Source: Acorus gramineus (lineage: Eukaryota > Streptophyta > Magnoliopsida > Acorales > Acoraceae). From it: a stretch of 64,000 nt of DNA. Location of the stretch: the NCBI GenBank assembly GCA_030737835.1, contig CM060847.1:3624484-3688483 (forward strand). Reading direction: 5' to 3'. The notes below the pieces were generated by a model. The model did no database searches, was not told where the DNA came from, and worked only from the letters and a program-made list of their open reading frames with translations. The translations under genes and the position numbers were made by a program. Of the stretch, positions 30,491 through 43,720 are shown in pieces; within the stretch, counting starts at the first letter, position 1, and every line of letters starts with the position of its first letter.

Positions 30491-33400
30491 ATGGCGTTCT
30501 GGTGGCCTCTCCTCGTGCTCGGATTCGCCTACTACGCGTGTCGGTTCTTGCTGATGCTCATCCCGCCCAACGTTCCCTCCATCGAAGTCGACGCTTCCGA
30601 CGGTTCGTCCGATCTACGATTCATTCGTCTCTCTGTATTTGTTCTTAATTTTTAGTTGATGTGAAGGTTTGTTTTTTGGTGGCAGTGCTGGATGATGGGA
30701 CGCAGACCAAGGAGAACAGCTACATTTATGTGAGTCGCTTCGAAATGCCGATCGATTTCTTGCTTTTTTTTCATGATTTTGTGCAGAGTTTCATGTTTTT
30801 TGTGAGTTTGATTCAGTGGTTTTGATTTGAATTTGATAATGTTGGACTCGCATTTGTTGAAATCTGCGAGTGACTGAGTGTTGTGTGCGGATTCTGTTTG
30901 GAGGATCTTGATTTCCTAATTTTGTGGGGAATGCTTGGAATGCATGAGCTTTTTTTGCTTTTGCTTTTTGGATCTGAGTTCAATTTGTGATATGATCTAT
31001 CGTATAGAGTCAAGGTTATGTTAGCTTTGTTTTGTTTTTTTTCACAGCCAATTTTTTTTTAGTCAAACGTACAGTCTAGATTGAACTGCCATATGAAAAG
31101 ACATTTGGAAAATAATAGCGACATTTGTTCCTACAGTCTCGTATTGCAATCCCCAACATATATATTTCTAATGAAGTACATATTTTATAAACAAAAATAT
31201 ATACTCAAATGAATTGAGGGAATACTATTCTGCATTTTCCTAACCTAGTATATACTAGTTATATATATTAGGTTTAGGAAAGGTGGGAACTCCATGAATG
31301 ATTGAGTTATCAACACACAGTGTATTTTGAATTAGGCTTTTTTTCCCCTTAAACTGTTCAAATTGCTTCGTGCTTCTATAGTCTCATGAAAATTTTATTG
31401 AGTATGAGCTTGATGTAGATACCGAGGAAGGGGCGATCGACTCAGTTAGACAAGGTTCAGTGTTACGAGCCTGCGACGATGAAGTACTTGGGATTCTTTC
31501 CTGCTTTAACACCTGATGAGGTTGGTGATACTATGCATGTCCTTTATATTGAAGGGATGAGAGTTGTTAATTATTATCCACAAGTTTTTGTTAATTTTTT
31601 TTATATGAATTCATAAATGGATGATATATGCTTTGACTAATTCTATGTCTTCTCTTTGATTACAATTGTTTCTTATTGTCTGCTTTTAAGCCTGCCTTTT
31701 TTTTTTTATATATCATCACTGAGAATTTCGAACTTCTAATCACTCTCTGGGTGGATTCCAGACATCTTTAAGTTGATTTACCAGCGTAAAGAAAATGATG
31801 TTACAAAATGAATGTAACACAGCCGAGCTTCCTTCATGTATCTTGTGGCTTAGGAAAAGAAGCTATGTTCTGTGACATTACTCTGCGGGTTCGAAGAATG
31901 GGCCATCTAGCCTGTGTGCTTCTATGTCATTTCATATACTTATTGTGAAAGATAAAATAATATATAGGTTCAACAATGGAAGGGATGTTTTTAAATGATT
32001 CTGTGATTGGATACTCATTTTGTAATTCTTGCTTGGAGCAAAATCAGACTTTTTTTTAAAAAATCTTTTGATTCAACAAACTTATCGATTTTCTGAAAAA
32101 TTTATGGAGGTATGAATTACTGCTAATTAGTAATCCGGTTTCTAGAAGTGGGAGAAAGGATGAAAGTCTTTTTTTCAATGAGCCCAATGATGCATGCCTT
32201 CTGTTGCTTTTTATGCAATGTCCAATTGGGCCAGCATTATTATTGGTTGAATTAATATTTTCAGGTAAGGGAGCACGTGGCACAAGCAAGAAAAGCACAA
32301 AAAACTTGGGCGAAGAGTTCCTTTAAGAAAAGACGCTTATTTCTCCGGATACTTCTGAAGTATATCATTGAACATCAAGAACTTATATGCGAGTAAGGAT
32401 AACATCAATCTGTAGCATCATTGTTATTTTAGTGAATGCTTTCAGTTATATATAGATGAGAAATCGCTTGAAGATTGATGACTCATTCAAGCCTTATTCT
32501 TTTTCTAAATTTTCCTAATCAAATCTACTTCAAGACCTTGCTAATGTGTCCTACAGTTGTATCCAATAAAGTGACCAAAGCTTTTTATGTTTTCAAACTA
32601 AGAGGATTACCAGTAATTCCTTTTCCACAGAACTAATTAGGTTCGTTATTTCTGAATAGCCAACAGATGTTATCAGAATTACCTGTCTAATTCAATGCAT
32701 TATAGATAGGAAAACCATATCTTTGCAACTCAATTTTGCACCAAATGTTCTTATACTTCACACTTGTTCTAAATGGAATAGAACTTCGTCTCGAGATACT
32801 GGGAAGACAATGATAGATGCTTCATTGGGAGAGATAATGACAACATGTGAAAAGATCACTTGGCTTTTAGCAGAGGGTGAACGCTGGCTGAAGCCCGAAT
32901 ACAGGTAAACTTAGAATGCTTCATTTGAAGAGGCATTAACTACTATACGCATCACAAGCAAGCACTCTGCTGATGAACTGGATTTATAACATTTTTTCTT
33001 TCGAATATCTGCCTTGTTTCAAATTTACCATCATATATAAGTTTACTTTTGTCACCAAGATTTCTTTGCATGAAAGCCAACGGATATCATTTTCTTCAGG
33101 TCTTCTGGAAGATCAATGATTCACAAGAGATCGAAAGTCGAGTTTCATCCCCTTGGTGTGATTGGAGCAATTGTCTCTTGGAATTATCCCTTCCATAACA
33201 TTTTTAATCCAATGTTAGCCGCAGTGTTCTCAGGAAATGGTGTTGTGATAAAGGTAACTCAAATTTATTTATTTATTTAATGAATTGTGGTAGCTAGTCT
33301 ACCTTTTCTATTATAAAAAATGTTTATTTATTTCATTTATTGGATATGCTAAATTTTTTTTGTTTGTATAAGTAATTTCAGAAACCAAACAGTAATTGGT

Positions 33401-36400
33401 AGAACAAGGAGTTATTTAAAGAATTGTATAGGATGCCCAGAAATAACTGCATGTTTGACATATTTATTTTGAAGACGAGTCCATATCTGTCTTGTTTATC
33501 ACAATTTTACATATTTTTATTGTTTTTTATACTAAAATTAAATTTATGCTCTTTCCTGTGAAAAGTACAATTTCTTCTGCTTAAAAAAAAAAAACATCAA
33601 TCTTATATTGATGGAGACCCCTTGAGCCCTCAGTGGTTCTCAATAGGTAATATTGGAAAATTCATTTCTTATAAAGTATACAATGAGCAAATTTATAACA
33701 AACTTGTTGACTGAAAGATACCAGGTCCTATTTCTTAAAGCTTTAAGTGATCTTATTTCACTGCTAAGTATGTTTAGACATTTATAGAGCTCATGATATT
33801 GCTGAAAGTTCTTCAATATGGTGATAGGAAAATCTAATGTATTTCTAATTGAAGGTTTCAGAACATGCAAGCTGGTCTGGGTGTTTTTATGCACAGATCA
33901 TTCAAGCAGCTCTTGTTGCTGCTGGTGCTCCAGAAAATCTAGTCCATATAATCACAGGGTATGCCTTTACAGCCTATCATATGTTTGTCACTTATGTTCT
34001 TTATTTTCTAAAACATAAATGAATCTTATGGTTTAACGATGGATGATTTTGCAATCGCTTGTGTTTCTCTTGCTAGATTTGCTGAAACAGGACAGGCACT
34101 TGTTTCTTCTGTTGACAAAATCATTTTTGTTGGATCACCTGGAGTGGGCAAGATGGTAAGAATTGTGCTACCTTGTTTTTGTGTCACTAAAAATCCCTTC
34201 GGTTTCTCTCATGTTTTAGATTGCCATATGAAACCATCTTGTGGCTTTCCTTGCTAATTAATGAAACAATGTAAATCAATAACAAAGACAAAAATAGATT
34301 TTGCTTCTTAGAATTCCTGCACTTAGGCGGCAGGTGGATGTTGCCTGATAATTTTTTAATGCTCAGTCTTTTGCAAGATTTGGGTTGTGTCGATTTTGTA
34401 TATATTATTTAGCTTAATTGAAAAACTTATGGTGGTCATTCAAATTGAGAAAATGTTTGAATTAGATTCAGGGAAAAATTTACTATCACTATTTACCCGC
34501 TTAGTTTCAAGTGAACTTTGTACCACTAGCTGACAACTTTATCCCGTTTATTATCACCTTTGGCTTTAAGAACACATCGCTTTCTTATTGCAGATCATGA
34601 AAAATGCTGCAGAGACATTGATACCTGTTACCCTCGAGCTTGGTGGAAAAGATGCTTTCATTGTCTGCGAAGATGTAGATGTAAATCATGTAAGCAATAT
34701 CATTTTGTTTGTTTATCGTTTGCTGAGGGCACTTTTAACATTTTGAAGTAGGTGGTTGTGTGTTTGGTTTTGATGATACTGGTAGAGCCCTCTTCTACTG
34801 GGATCCTTTTTATTTTTCTGTTCTTTTTACCTGTTTTCTATGTATCTTTGGGTGATTGGGTTTGCCCCTTTTAATAGTGAGGGTGAATGCCTACCATTTA
34901 TGGCAAAAAAAAAACATCATTTGTTTGTTGTGGATCTTAAATTCTTTAGTTGCTTCTCTCTTCTTTGAGAAACCTTTTAATTGTTAAATTTCTGTTATTT
35001 TGATTCTAAATGTAATTCTGGTGATTCGTTAATAGGTTGCACAAATTGCAGTTAGGGCTGCTCTTCAATCCAGTGGGCAGAATTGTGCTGGTGCTGAGAG
35101 ATTCTATGTTCACAGGGATGTTTATACCAGCTTTGTCGCTCAAATTGGCAAAATTGTAAAATCCATCTGTGTTGTAAGTTCATCTAACCCATGCTATCCA
35201 AACTTGTGATTTGTTGAATGTTGGAAACAGTGGCTGGTTCAATCTCACATAGATATAGTTCTGTTGCATGCTTGGCTGGGATACAAGTTTGATAATTTTA
35301 TATGTTGATGGCCCTGCACATAACACTGTAGGTGATTAGCATGTGTTGATGATGCTGTTCCAATTGCTTCTTTTAATTGACAATTAATGGCAGGGACCTC
35401 CATTAGCTGGCAAGTATGATATGGGGGCAATCTGTATGCAAGAGCATGCGGACAGGCTCCAAAGTCTCGTGGATGATGCACTGGCGAAAGGAGCAGAAAT
35501 TGCCATTAGAGGAAGCTTTGGGAATTTAGGAGAAGATGCAGTTGATCAGTTCTTTCCTCCTACTGTGTTAGTGAATGTCAATCACAAAATGAGGTTGATG
35601 CAAGAAGAGGTAGCTTATGATTTCTTTAACTTCAGAATTGGTCATATTTCATCATGAAAAAGTTTCTCATGACATTGAAATTGGCACATTTACAGGCTTT
35701 TGGACCAATCATCCCAATAATGAAATTCAGTTCCGATGAAGAGGCTATTAAGCTCGCAAATGATTCAAACTATGGACTTGGTTGTGCGGTGTTTTCAGGA
35801 AGTCAACGGCGAGCTAAAGAAATAGCTTCCCAGTTGCATTGTGGTATGGCTGCGATAAATGATTTTGCATCGAATTACATGTGCCAGGTAATTCACTATC
35901 ATTCTACTGCTTTTATGTATTCAAGTCTGGTGGTTTTTGGTGATTTTTTTTTTTTGAAAAAAATGATTTTTTGTGACGATTTATTTTATAATATTTTATA
36001 AGTGCAAAGCTTGAATGATAATGTTTTACACTGTCCATTTTTAATGAAGAAAAAATTGCATTATGGTAAGGGAGGATTCCCATATGTTCTTACTAAGGTA
36101 ATGATTTGCATTGCATTTTCCTTGCCATACACCGCTGCGTTAAGTTTGATGAGACGCCAACCCTGCATGTACCATAGTTCATCAATCATCTTGATCTTCA
36201 TGTACTGGCACATTCAATATAGACATAGTTTTGGAGTTGCAAAGTGCAGAGAAATATCTGTTTTTTTTTTGTAAGTAAATGTTGGGATTCAAACCCATGA
36301 CCTCTTGGGAAAAATATCTAGTTGTATGTGAAGTAAATATAGTTTAGAAAGAACTTATTTTGACCATAAGAAGCTGATATTCCTAAGTTGTTCTTGCACA

Positions 36401-36895
36401 TCTGAGACATCTTATGCTGCCATTTATTCCTCTTCAAAGACATTTTTGTTCAAATGCATCTTCATTAACTTATTCGCTTTTACCAGTCCCTACCATTTGG
36501 CGGCGTGAAACACAGTGGATTCGGAAGATTCGCTGGTGTGGAGGGACTGCGAGCTTGCTGTCTTGTGAAGTCAGTTGTGGAAGACAGATTTTGGCCTTAT
36601 ATCAAAACCACCATACCGAAACCCCTTCAGGTCTACTAATATGACCCGTTTATTCGATACGCAACTGAATCTTTATATTTCAATCAATTCTCATTCTTCT
36701 TGATGAGCTCTCTGACATTTCAGTTGTCGCCATGAACAGTACCCAGTTGCGGAGAACTGCTTCGAGTTCCAGCAATCACTTGTAGAGGCCCTCTATGGCT
36801 TGAACATGTGGGATAGACTACGAGCATTGGTCAACGTATTGAAGATGCTCACAGAGCCAAATCCGACTACCACCGGCCGTGCGAGAAGCCAATGA
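30491..36895 (+). CDS. ALDH22A1: Aldehyde dehydrogenase family 22 member A1, 595 aa, 14 exons
   Basis: NAD(P)-dependent aldehyde dehydrogenase of the plant-specific family 22. Exons: 30491-30602, 30686-30729, 31419-31520, 32265-32392, 32782-32904, 33100-33253, 33855-33958, 34077-34155, 34594-34689, 35036-35173, 35394-35609, 35696-35887, 36487-36630, 36740-36895. All introns are GT-AG and the frame stays open for 595 codons, about the length of the Arabidopsis protein. An N-terminal hydrophobic stretch (residues ~4-24, [20 protein letters not shown]) acts as a signal or membrane anchor, fitting the secretory-pathway location reported for the maize enzyme. Catalytic residues are present: Asn198 (VSWNYPFHN), Glu297 (VTLELGGK) and the nucleophile Cys331 ([12 protein letters not shown]). 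The cofactor loop is FVGSPGVGK, and the C-terminal block is [15 protein letters not shown]. The family is linked to stress-related aldehyde detoxification; the natural substrate is not known. Confidence 0.97.
36260..36320 (-). mobile_element. Possible SINE remnant in ALDH22A1 intron 12
   Basis: On the - strand 'ggtttgaatcc' (36285-36295) matches the pol III B box of tRNA-derived SINEs, and an A-run (T-run on +) lies at 36261-36270. It is short and without visible target duplication, so this is only a suggestion. Confidence 0.3.
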
Positions 36896-37287
36896 AAAAT
36901 TTTCTCCATCAAATTTTGGTGTTCTGCTTGCTGGGTGGAGCTTGCATTGGAAAAGCCCAAGATGTGGGTAGGCCTGATGGTTGATAGATAATGAGCATTG
37001 ATGAACTTTTCTAAAACTAGTTTTCATTTGAGAAAGTTGTCTACGTTAAACAGTTTCACTTTTAATTTTGCATATATTTTTGATGATAGACATCAGGATG
37101 CCTATCCTTTTAAGGCAGGATGTGTTGTTATACTCGGCCCATTTTATAGTCTCATGTACTTCATTAACTATCTGCATTCATTGTAACGAAGTATATATCT
37201 TATTAGAAATTTTTTATACATTTTATAAATGAGTCTATATTCTGAGTATTATATATTTTATTTTTTTATAAAATTACATATCTCATT
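36896..37287. other. 3' flank of ALDH22A1, no gene
   Basis: Probable 3' UTR and AT-rich spacer. I see no open coding segment. Confidence 0.4.
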
Positions 37288-37643
37288 TAGGGGTGGTAAA
37301 CGAATCGAGGGTTCGGCTCTAATAGAGTTCGTTTAATTAGACAAATGAGTAGAGTTTGAATATTTTTTAAAGTTCATTTCGGTTCGGGATCATGATGGAG
37401 TTTAATTTTGTGTTCAAGCTCGGCTTGTTTGTGTTATAAAAAACTGGGTCAAAGCTTGACTCATTTGTAAAATTAGAATATAAATTAATGCAAGGTTATG
37501 CTCATTTAAGCTCGTTTAAGCTAAAATTTGATTTTTAACTCTTAAAAATCTTGAAATGAAGAAAAAGATTATGCTTGTGAGCTCGATTTGACTTGACTTA
37601 TTTATAAATAAGTTGTGCTCATTCGATTCGTTTATCACATTTA
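37288..37643. mobile_element. hAT-like MITE, 356 bp
   Basis: Begins TAGGGGTGGTAAACGAATCGA. The reverse complement of the other end has 'gataaacgaatcgaatgag', so the inner part of the inverted repeat is intact while the right terminal CACCCCTA is decayed to CACATTTA. The 8-bp flanks ATCTCATT (37280-37287) and ACCTCATT (37644-37651) match 7 of 8. The interior is rich in 'aagctcg/cgagctt' motifs, common in plant hAT MITEs. Confidence 0.65.
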
Positions 37644-38384
37644 ACCTCATTAGATGAGTTATATTGTTTTGCAAAAAAATAAAAACAGTGTGAACTACAT
37701 TTGAGGATGAAAATCATGAAGAATAAATACACTAAAATTACGATGAATAACTTTCAATTTGACAAACAAAACTATATTCGATTTTAAAATAAAAAAAAAA
37801 TAAAAATTGTTCCATCTAGATGTTAGAATAACATTTACCTCATGTTTTTATCTTGATTTTAAGAAAATGAAAAAAAAAAACTGATTTACTTGGTCTGTTA
37901 TGTAGTATATCATCTACAGTCTAAAAACATTTTTTCAACCATCTATATATTCTGATAATATAATATAATATGCATAATATCATCACAGCATATAAAAAAA
38001 TAAAAAATTATTTTTAAAAAAACACATATATTAATATATTTTAATATATATTTGATTTTTTATAATATTATAAATTTCAATAGCATCGTACATAAATACA
38101 TTGCACATATAACTTTTTAACCCTTAAAAAAATTCGCAATACAACGTGACCATTCGTGACTATACGTTGGAGAGCAGTTGAGTAAACCCTGCAAAGTACC
38201 AAAAAATATAAGAAGTCCATGTCATCGTAATGACGAAAATAGCCACATATCCGGATAACATACATCAATGCTTTTCTTACGATGGACTCTTTCTATAAAG
38301 TCCACTGAAAGAACGATCAAGATTTCTCTCCCTCCCAAAACCCTCTCCGCCGTTTTTTTACTTCCCCAAAACCCTACCTGAGAC
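37644..38384. other. Upstream region of the PPR gene
   Basis: AT-rich up to about 38280, then a GC-richer proximal promoter with two 'aaaaccct' telo-box motifs (about 38336 and 38368). These are frequent in promoters of plant genes for ribosomal and organellar functions. No other gene is seen. Confidence 0.45.
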
Positions 38385-38402
38385 CGCGCGCGCGCGCGCG
38401 CG
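38385..38402. repeat. (CG)9 microsatellite in the PPR leader
   Basis: Eighteen bases of alternating C and G ending 2 bases before the start codon of the PPR gene. It is an unusually GC-rich, Z-DNA-prone stretch in an AT-rich genome. Confidence 0.95.
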
Positions 38403-38404
38403 AC

Positions 38405-41195
38405 ATGGCGAAGAACCTAACGAAGCTGTTCGGGGCGGCAACAGAGAACAGGAGGCTATGCACTCCCGCGGCTGCGGTGGTAGCGAAGCCGACCAAGGCG
38501 GCGGAGGTGACGGCGGAGCCGAGGACGGCGGCGGAGAAGGGGAAGCCTTTGCGGCGGAGACTGTTGGAATTGAAGGGCACGGGAGGGAGCGTGGCGAAGA
38601 CGATGAACGATTGGGTGAGCGGGGGCAGATCCGTGAAGAACATGGAGCTCCAGTGGCTCGTGAGGGAGCTCCGCAAGCACAAGCACTATGAACATGCCAT
38701 CCAGGTTCGTGGTCCGAAACTCTAATCTTTTGTTGATTGATCAGAATGTGATTTATAGTTTTTTATGGAATGATTGTTAGGGATCGGTTGGTGATTTGTT
38801 GTGGTAGTGTTTTTTTTTTTTTTCGGTGAATCGATCGAAGAATGAATATGTAATGTTTAATTGATAGCAGTTGGAAACCATTTGAAAATGATTTTTTTTT
38901 TTTTCACAAAGTTGTTTTCGAAATTAGATTCCTGAAGAACTCTTTTTTACTGCTTATAAAAAGTTAATTTTTTTCTGTTGAAAAGCTGAGAGCATTTGGG
39001 GTATTTGAAAACTTGTCTGTGTTAAGTTTGATTTCTACAAAAGCAGAATCATCCAAATGTGTTTCAATGGGAGAACTATCTATCATTCATAAGAAAGCAA
39101 CAAAAGAGAGGCTTTTTAATTTTATGTCTCTTCTTTTGCTTAATATATTTTAGATTGTGATCTTGGGTTTTGGTTATTTTTAGTCCTTATGTGCTTCTTG
39201 ATTTCTCTTGTGCTTCTCCAGGTGGTCATTTTTTCAGGCACTGAAAATAGGTGTTGGTTCCAATATATGAAGAAAAGATTAATGATGAACTAAAATAAAA
39301 TTTTTGGCTTTAGCGTATTTCCACTACTATTGTCCTTTTTCTAATATGGTTGACTTATTAGTTTGAAGTAATAAAATCAGGTTTATCTCGCATTGTTGAT
39401 TATGTGTGGTTATTATAGAATTCATTCAGGATGGACTTCTTTTTATATCATATTGAATGACATCATGTGTTGCATAGTTCTATTTGCCTTTAGCCTTTAT
39501 CTATTTGTTACCAACAACTTAGCTTTCTCTATCTATTACATTTGATAGCAGAAATGGGTTCATATTTTTAATTTTATAAATTACTTGATACTATTATTAT
39601 GATTTTGGAAGATTTGGCAATGCCACATTTAGATTACCTGGTTTGGACAGATGATCTCTACTCTGGGGTATTTCCCGCATTGATGGGTGGAAAAGGCATG
39701 CATAATTAGCTGCCCAAGGATTCATGAAATTTATGGTGATACAACATTGTGCCCAAATATTATGCAATCAGGTTCCAGTATCCTGTACTACCGAAATGGG
39801 AGTTTCAGTTGCATCCTAGTGACCTTCCATGAGAGCTTTTTTTTTTTTTTTTGCATTTTGTATGTCCTTTTTGTTAGGAGACCTATATTATTGACTTTTG
39901 ATACTTTCTATTATGTTGTGTAACATCTGTTACATATCATTATCTATTTATGAGTGATTCTTTGTGACTGCTTTCTTTTTTTTCACTTTTTGATAATTGC
40001 GATGCCTCTCAATTTTCTTCCATTGCAGTTGATGGACTGGATGAAAACAAAGAAAACACAGATGTCCCATTCAGACTCTGCAATCCGCCTTGATCTTGTA
40101 TACAAAGTAAAAGGGATAGCTTCAGCCGAGAAGTACTTTGAGAGCCTCTCCGAATTGAAGAAGAATAAGCTAACATATGGGTCGCTGCTCAGTTGTTACT
40201 GCTCCAAGAAGATGAAGGACAAGGCAGTTTCTCTCTTCGAGAAGATCAAGAACCTTGGCTTTGCTTCCACTCCTCTTCCATACGCTAACTTGATGAACAT
40301 GTACCTCAAGTTGGGTGAGCCGGCAAAAGTTCCTCCTTTGTTCGAGGATATGAAATCCAGAGGCATCTCTCCCGACAGTATTACCTACAGTATCCTATTG
40401 AATAGCTTAGCCGCTCAAGATGACATTGGAGGAATTGAAACAGTCATGGAGGAGATAAAGTCAAATAAGGTAGCTAACGGAGACTGGGCCACACACAGCA
40501 CCATAGCTTCAATCTATGCCGAGGCAGGGCTCTTTGACAAGGCAGAGGCAGCTCTAAAAAATGTGGAGAAACTCATTGACCGCAGACGCGATCGAGCAGC
40601 CTATAGTTTTCTGTTAAGCTTGTATGCCAAAACGGGCAATGTATCACAGGTGAAACGAGTCTGGCATGCCATGAAGTCCACCTTCCCAGTAATTCCTAAT
40701 AGGGTCTACCTCATTGTGCTCTACTCGTTAGACAAAATCGACGACTTTGAAGGCTTGAAGGAGTGCTTCGAGGAGTGGGAGATGACTTGTGAAACCTACG
40801 ATACTCGGCTAATGATTCCCCTTCTCGGGGCTTATATTAGGCGAGACATGATGGGGGAGGCGAAGGCAATCATTGAAAAAGCTAAGGAGAAGGGTGCGGA
40901 GCCGACCATGAAGGCTTGGGAGCTTTTCATTGAGGGATACTTGAAGAAAGGAGAGGTAGAGAGGGCGCTCGAGTTCGTGGAGGTTGCAATAGTGGAAGGG
41001 AAGCCAAGCAAGGAGAATGTGAGTCTATTTATGAGGTATTTTGAGGAGAGGGGGGATGTTGAAGGGGCTGAGAAGTTTTGTAGCAGATTGAAAGGTCTTG
41101 GGGGTTTGGACGCGGAAGTTTCGGAGGCGCTGCAGAGGATACGTTCGGGTGGAGGAAGTGATGCAGTTGAGATACAAAGTGTAGAAGCTACTTGA
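38405..41195 (+). CDS. P-class pentatricopeptide repeat protein, 488 aa, 2 exons
   Basis: Exons 38405-38704 and 40029-41195, joined in phase 0 across a 1.3-kb GT-AG intron. RNA-binding organellar protein of the P subfamily, similar to the Arabidopsis At1g02150/At1g02370/At4g01990/At1g60770 group by its architecture and N-terminal 'GGSVAKTMNDWV' and 'WLVRELRKHKHYEHAIQ' blocks. About nine or ten 35-residue repeats follow, e.g. KLTYGSLLSCYC, SPDSITYSILLNSLA, WATHSTIASIYAEAGLFDKA and ETYDTRLMIPLLGAYIR. No E, DYW or SMR domain is present, so it is probably not an editing factor. The basic, Ala-rich N-terminus suggests import into mitochondria or plastids. RNA targets cannot be read from the sequence. 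The start is the first ATG after the CG repeat. Confidence 0.93.
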
Positions 41196-41357
41196 CGGGT
41201 TCTATACATGTTATGAATATCACCCTCTTATGTAGCTGAGCGGTAACTTGGATTTATGTTTGAAAAAGTCATTTTGTTTTCCCCTAATTTTGTTGTAACG
41301 ATGATTGGAGAACAAACCATCTCTGAGATGCATTGTTCATTCTTCATGTTTGCTTTT

Positions 41358-42085
41358 TAGGAAAAATTGATATCATTTCCTGTAAAGTTAGCTAAATCAG
41401 TTTTAGTACTGTAAATTAAAAAAATACAATTTCAGTCTTTATCGTCACTCAACTAATCAGGTATATGATTAACCTTTAATCACACATTAAAAGTTGTCAG
41501 TATGCTCTCACCTCTTATTTTCGTAGAAAAAAATAATATAATTATCTAGAAACTTATGAAAATAAAAAAAGTCCTTGAAAATTGATAAATCCTTATGTCT
41601 CTATCTTATTAAACAATATTTATTTTAATTTATACCTTAATCGAAACTAATTAGATTGATTCTAATCATACATAATAAATTATTATAATATCCTTTTCAA
41701 ATTTTACTTTCTTTCTCAAGAAAAATCAATGTAACTCTGATAAAAATAAAAAAAAGGTCTTTATAAAATCAGTAAATCTCCTCATATCTTTATTTTATTA
41801 GATAAAATTTATTTTAATTCTTATCATAACGTTAACTAACTGTAATTGCTAACTTTTAAATGTACATTGTTAAAAACAACTGTTTTAGGTGCATTACAAA
41901 TGGACTAACATAATATTTCTATAATATGCTCCTTGCACTAGCGAAATGTTAACTCAAGGACCAAAACAAATAACCATGACAAAAGATCCACTTTAAAGGG
42001 ATTAACTGATTTTATATGGACTTTTTTCGATTTTTATAAGTTTCTAAAAAATTATATCGATCCCTCCCCCCCTAGAGACTTACTT
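41358..42085. repeat. Satellite-like tandem monomers, ~180 bp, array 2
   Basis: Blocks resembling 'gaaaaatYgatat' recur near 41358, 41525 and 41718, followed by 'gattctaatcatacataata' and 'aactaatcaggtatatgatt'-type sequence as in the array at 28655-29200. At the right end the block appears reversed ('tttttcgatttttataagtttctaaaaaattatatcgat', about 42027-42062), so the array is bounded by an inverted copy. Confidence 0.55.
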
Positions 42086-42824
42086 GAATATTATTTATTG
42101 AAACTTCGTTTAATAAATAAAATATTCTTGAAATATTCTCTACAAACTTATAGAAATTTGATTCAGATACTAAATCCATTAATTATACTCTTTTTTTTTT
42201 TAACTCTTTTATATATACTCAAAATAAGATCATTAAATTTAAAATAAAAAAAAATATATTTTTTATTAAAATATATATTATTAAATTTTTAAAATTAAAA
42301 CGCGTGTAGACTGTCCTCCTTCCTTTCCTTCCCTTGCCTGTAAGTGACCACCTTGGACACTCTGGTAACATGTGACAAGACTAGTTATAAAAGGTCGCAA
42401 GATGCTAAGATCATGAAGGAAGATAGTCTGCGTGTCCTCTTTTTTTAGGCATAGATAGATAGTCTGCATGTCCTTGATACTGCGTTCGGGACTACCCAAG
42501 AAAACATTATCCTCTTTCCAAACTCTGTTATCATCTGAGTGGAGCAAAGACATGTAAAAGCCCAAAAAGTTCTGCATTATCATAAATTTATAATTAAATT
42601 ACAATAAAAACACTCCCCTAACATACACTGCTGTGAACCTATAAATCTATAACGAAGAAACTTTTCATTACTTTGTTTTATTATCATTTTTACCAGATTC
42701 GCCAGTCACGATAAGTACGGATGACCCCGCCTCGTCATGGCGCGTGATTCCCCGATTCCTCTTTAAAATAACGGATACAGTGAAACCCGAAAGAAAAAAA
42801 AAAAAAAAAGCAGAAGAAGAAGAA
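42086..42824. other. Spacer and upstream region of the DUF7787 gene
   Basis: AT-rich to 42300, then mixed sequence. The last ~80 bp before the chosen start contain a 17-A run (about 42793-42809). No gene is supported on either strand. Confidence 0.4.
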
Positions 42825-43720
42825 ATGAAGAAGAGAAAGATGAGGGAGAGAGCGCCGATGAAGAAGCTAACACTCGACGATTACGCCGAATTCCTCGCCG
42901 ATCCCACCCACTGCACCCTCACTTGCCTCCAACTCAACGAGGTCCCCCTCTCTTTAACACATTTTGGATTTTGATTTTTGATCTTGATCTCTGTTTCATT
43001 TTTTGTTTGTTTGGTGAAATGTAGATTTTATACATGAATGGGTTCCGCAAACTTCATCACCATTCAAAGGTCCGTTCAATCATCCATCTAATTTTGGGAT
43101 TTTTGCACATATATCCTTAAAATAAATCTTATATCATCGAAGTGTCCCCTTGAAACTATATTTTCATAAAAGGTTAAATTTTAAGGAGCATTTTTGTATA
43201 ATATAATTTTTATCAAGTTTTCCTTTAAAATGAAATTTATATATAATTTAAACTCTATTAAAAATAGTAATTCATCAAAGGTATATTAACAAATAAATTT
43301 TTTTTAAGGGTATATATGCAAAACAAAAAAAAAAAAACCTTCAATTTTCTTTAACTTCTTCTATGTTTAATTTAATGTATTTTGTGGCGATAATGAAAAA
43401 TGAAATAAAAGAGGGATATAATGGAAACGGTGAAGTCCATCGATCTGATGGACCCGCTCAGATCGACAGTGGCGGAGGGTGGACCCTCACCGTCCCTTGC
43501 GTACCTGTCGGTGGACGAGGTCCTGCGTGACCTCACTGTGCTCCAGTGGATTGACAACGACGATGAGGAGGAGGTGAAAAGGGTCAACCAGGACTACGGC
43601 GGAGATGAAGCCCTCCTCGACCCAGGTTTCATGGTCTGCCTCCCGATCGGGGTGAGGGAGATGAGGTCAAAGAGGAAGCGGAGATCGATCGACGTCATCT
43701 CCTTCACTGCTCCACGATGA
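42825..43720 (+). CDS. DUF7787 family protein, 156 aa, 3 exons
   Basis: Exons 42825-42941, 43025-43069 and 43412-43720, all GT-AG and phase 0. It is a small plant protein resembling the DUF7787 family, with the expected order of blocks: MKKLTLDDYAEFL, CLQLNE|ILYMNGFRKLHH (spanning introns 1 and 2), METVKSIDLMDPLRSTV and LSVDEVLRDLTVLQW. The N-terminus is strongly basic (MKKRKMRERAPMKK), as for a nuclear protein, and the C-terminus is unlike other members that I recall. An in-frame ATG at 42744 would add 27 residues read through the poly-A/Lys tract; I prefer 42825 because the conserved block begins there. The role is unknown. Confidence 0.82.

Noticed and set aside
39687-39923. 78-codon open frame in the PPR intron
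   Set aside because: Hydrophobic, Phe-rich and T-run driven; lies in an intron with no supporting motif.
42744-42824. Upstream in-frame ATG for the DUF7787 gene
   Set aside because: Would add 27 residues read through a poly-A tract giving a Lys run; the conserved part begins after 42825.
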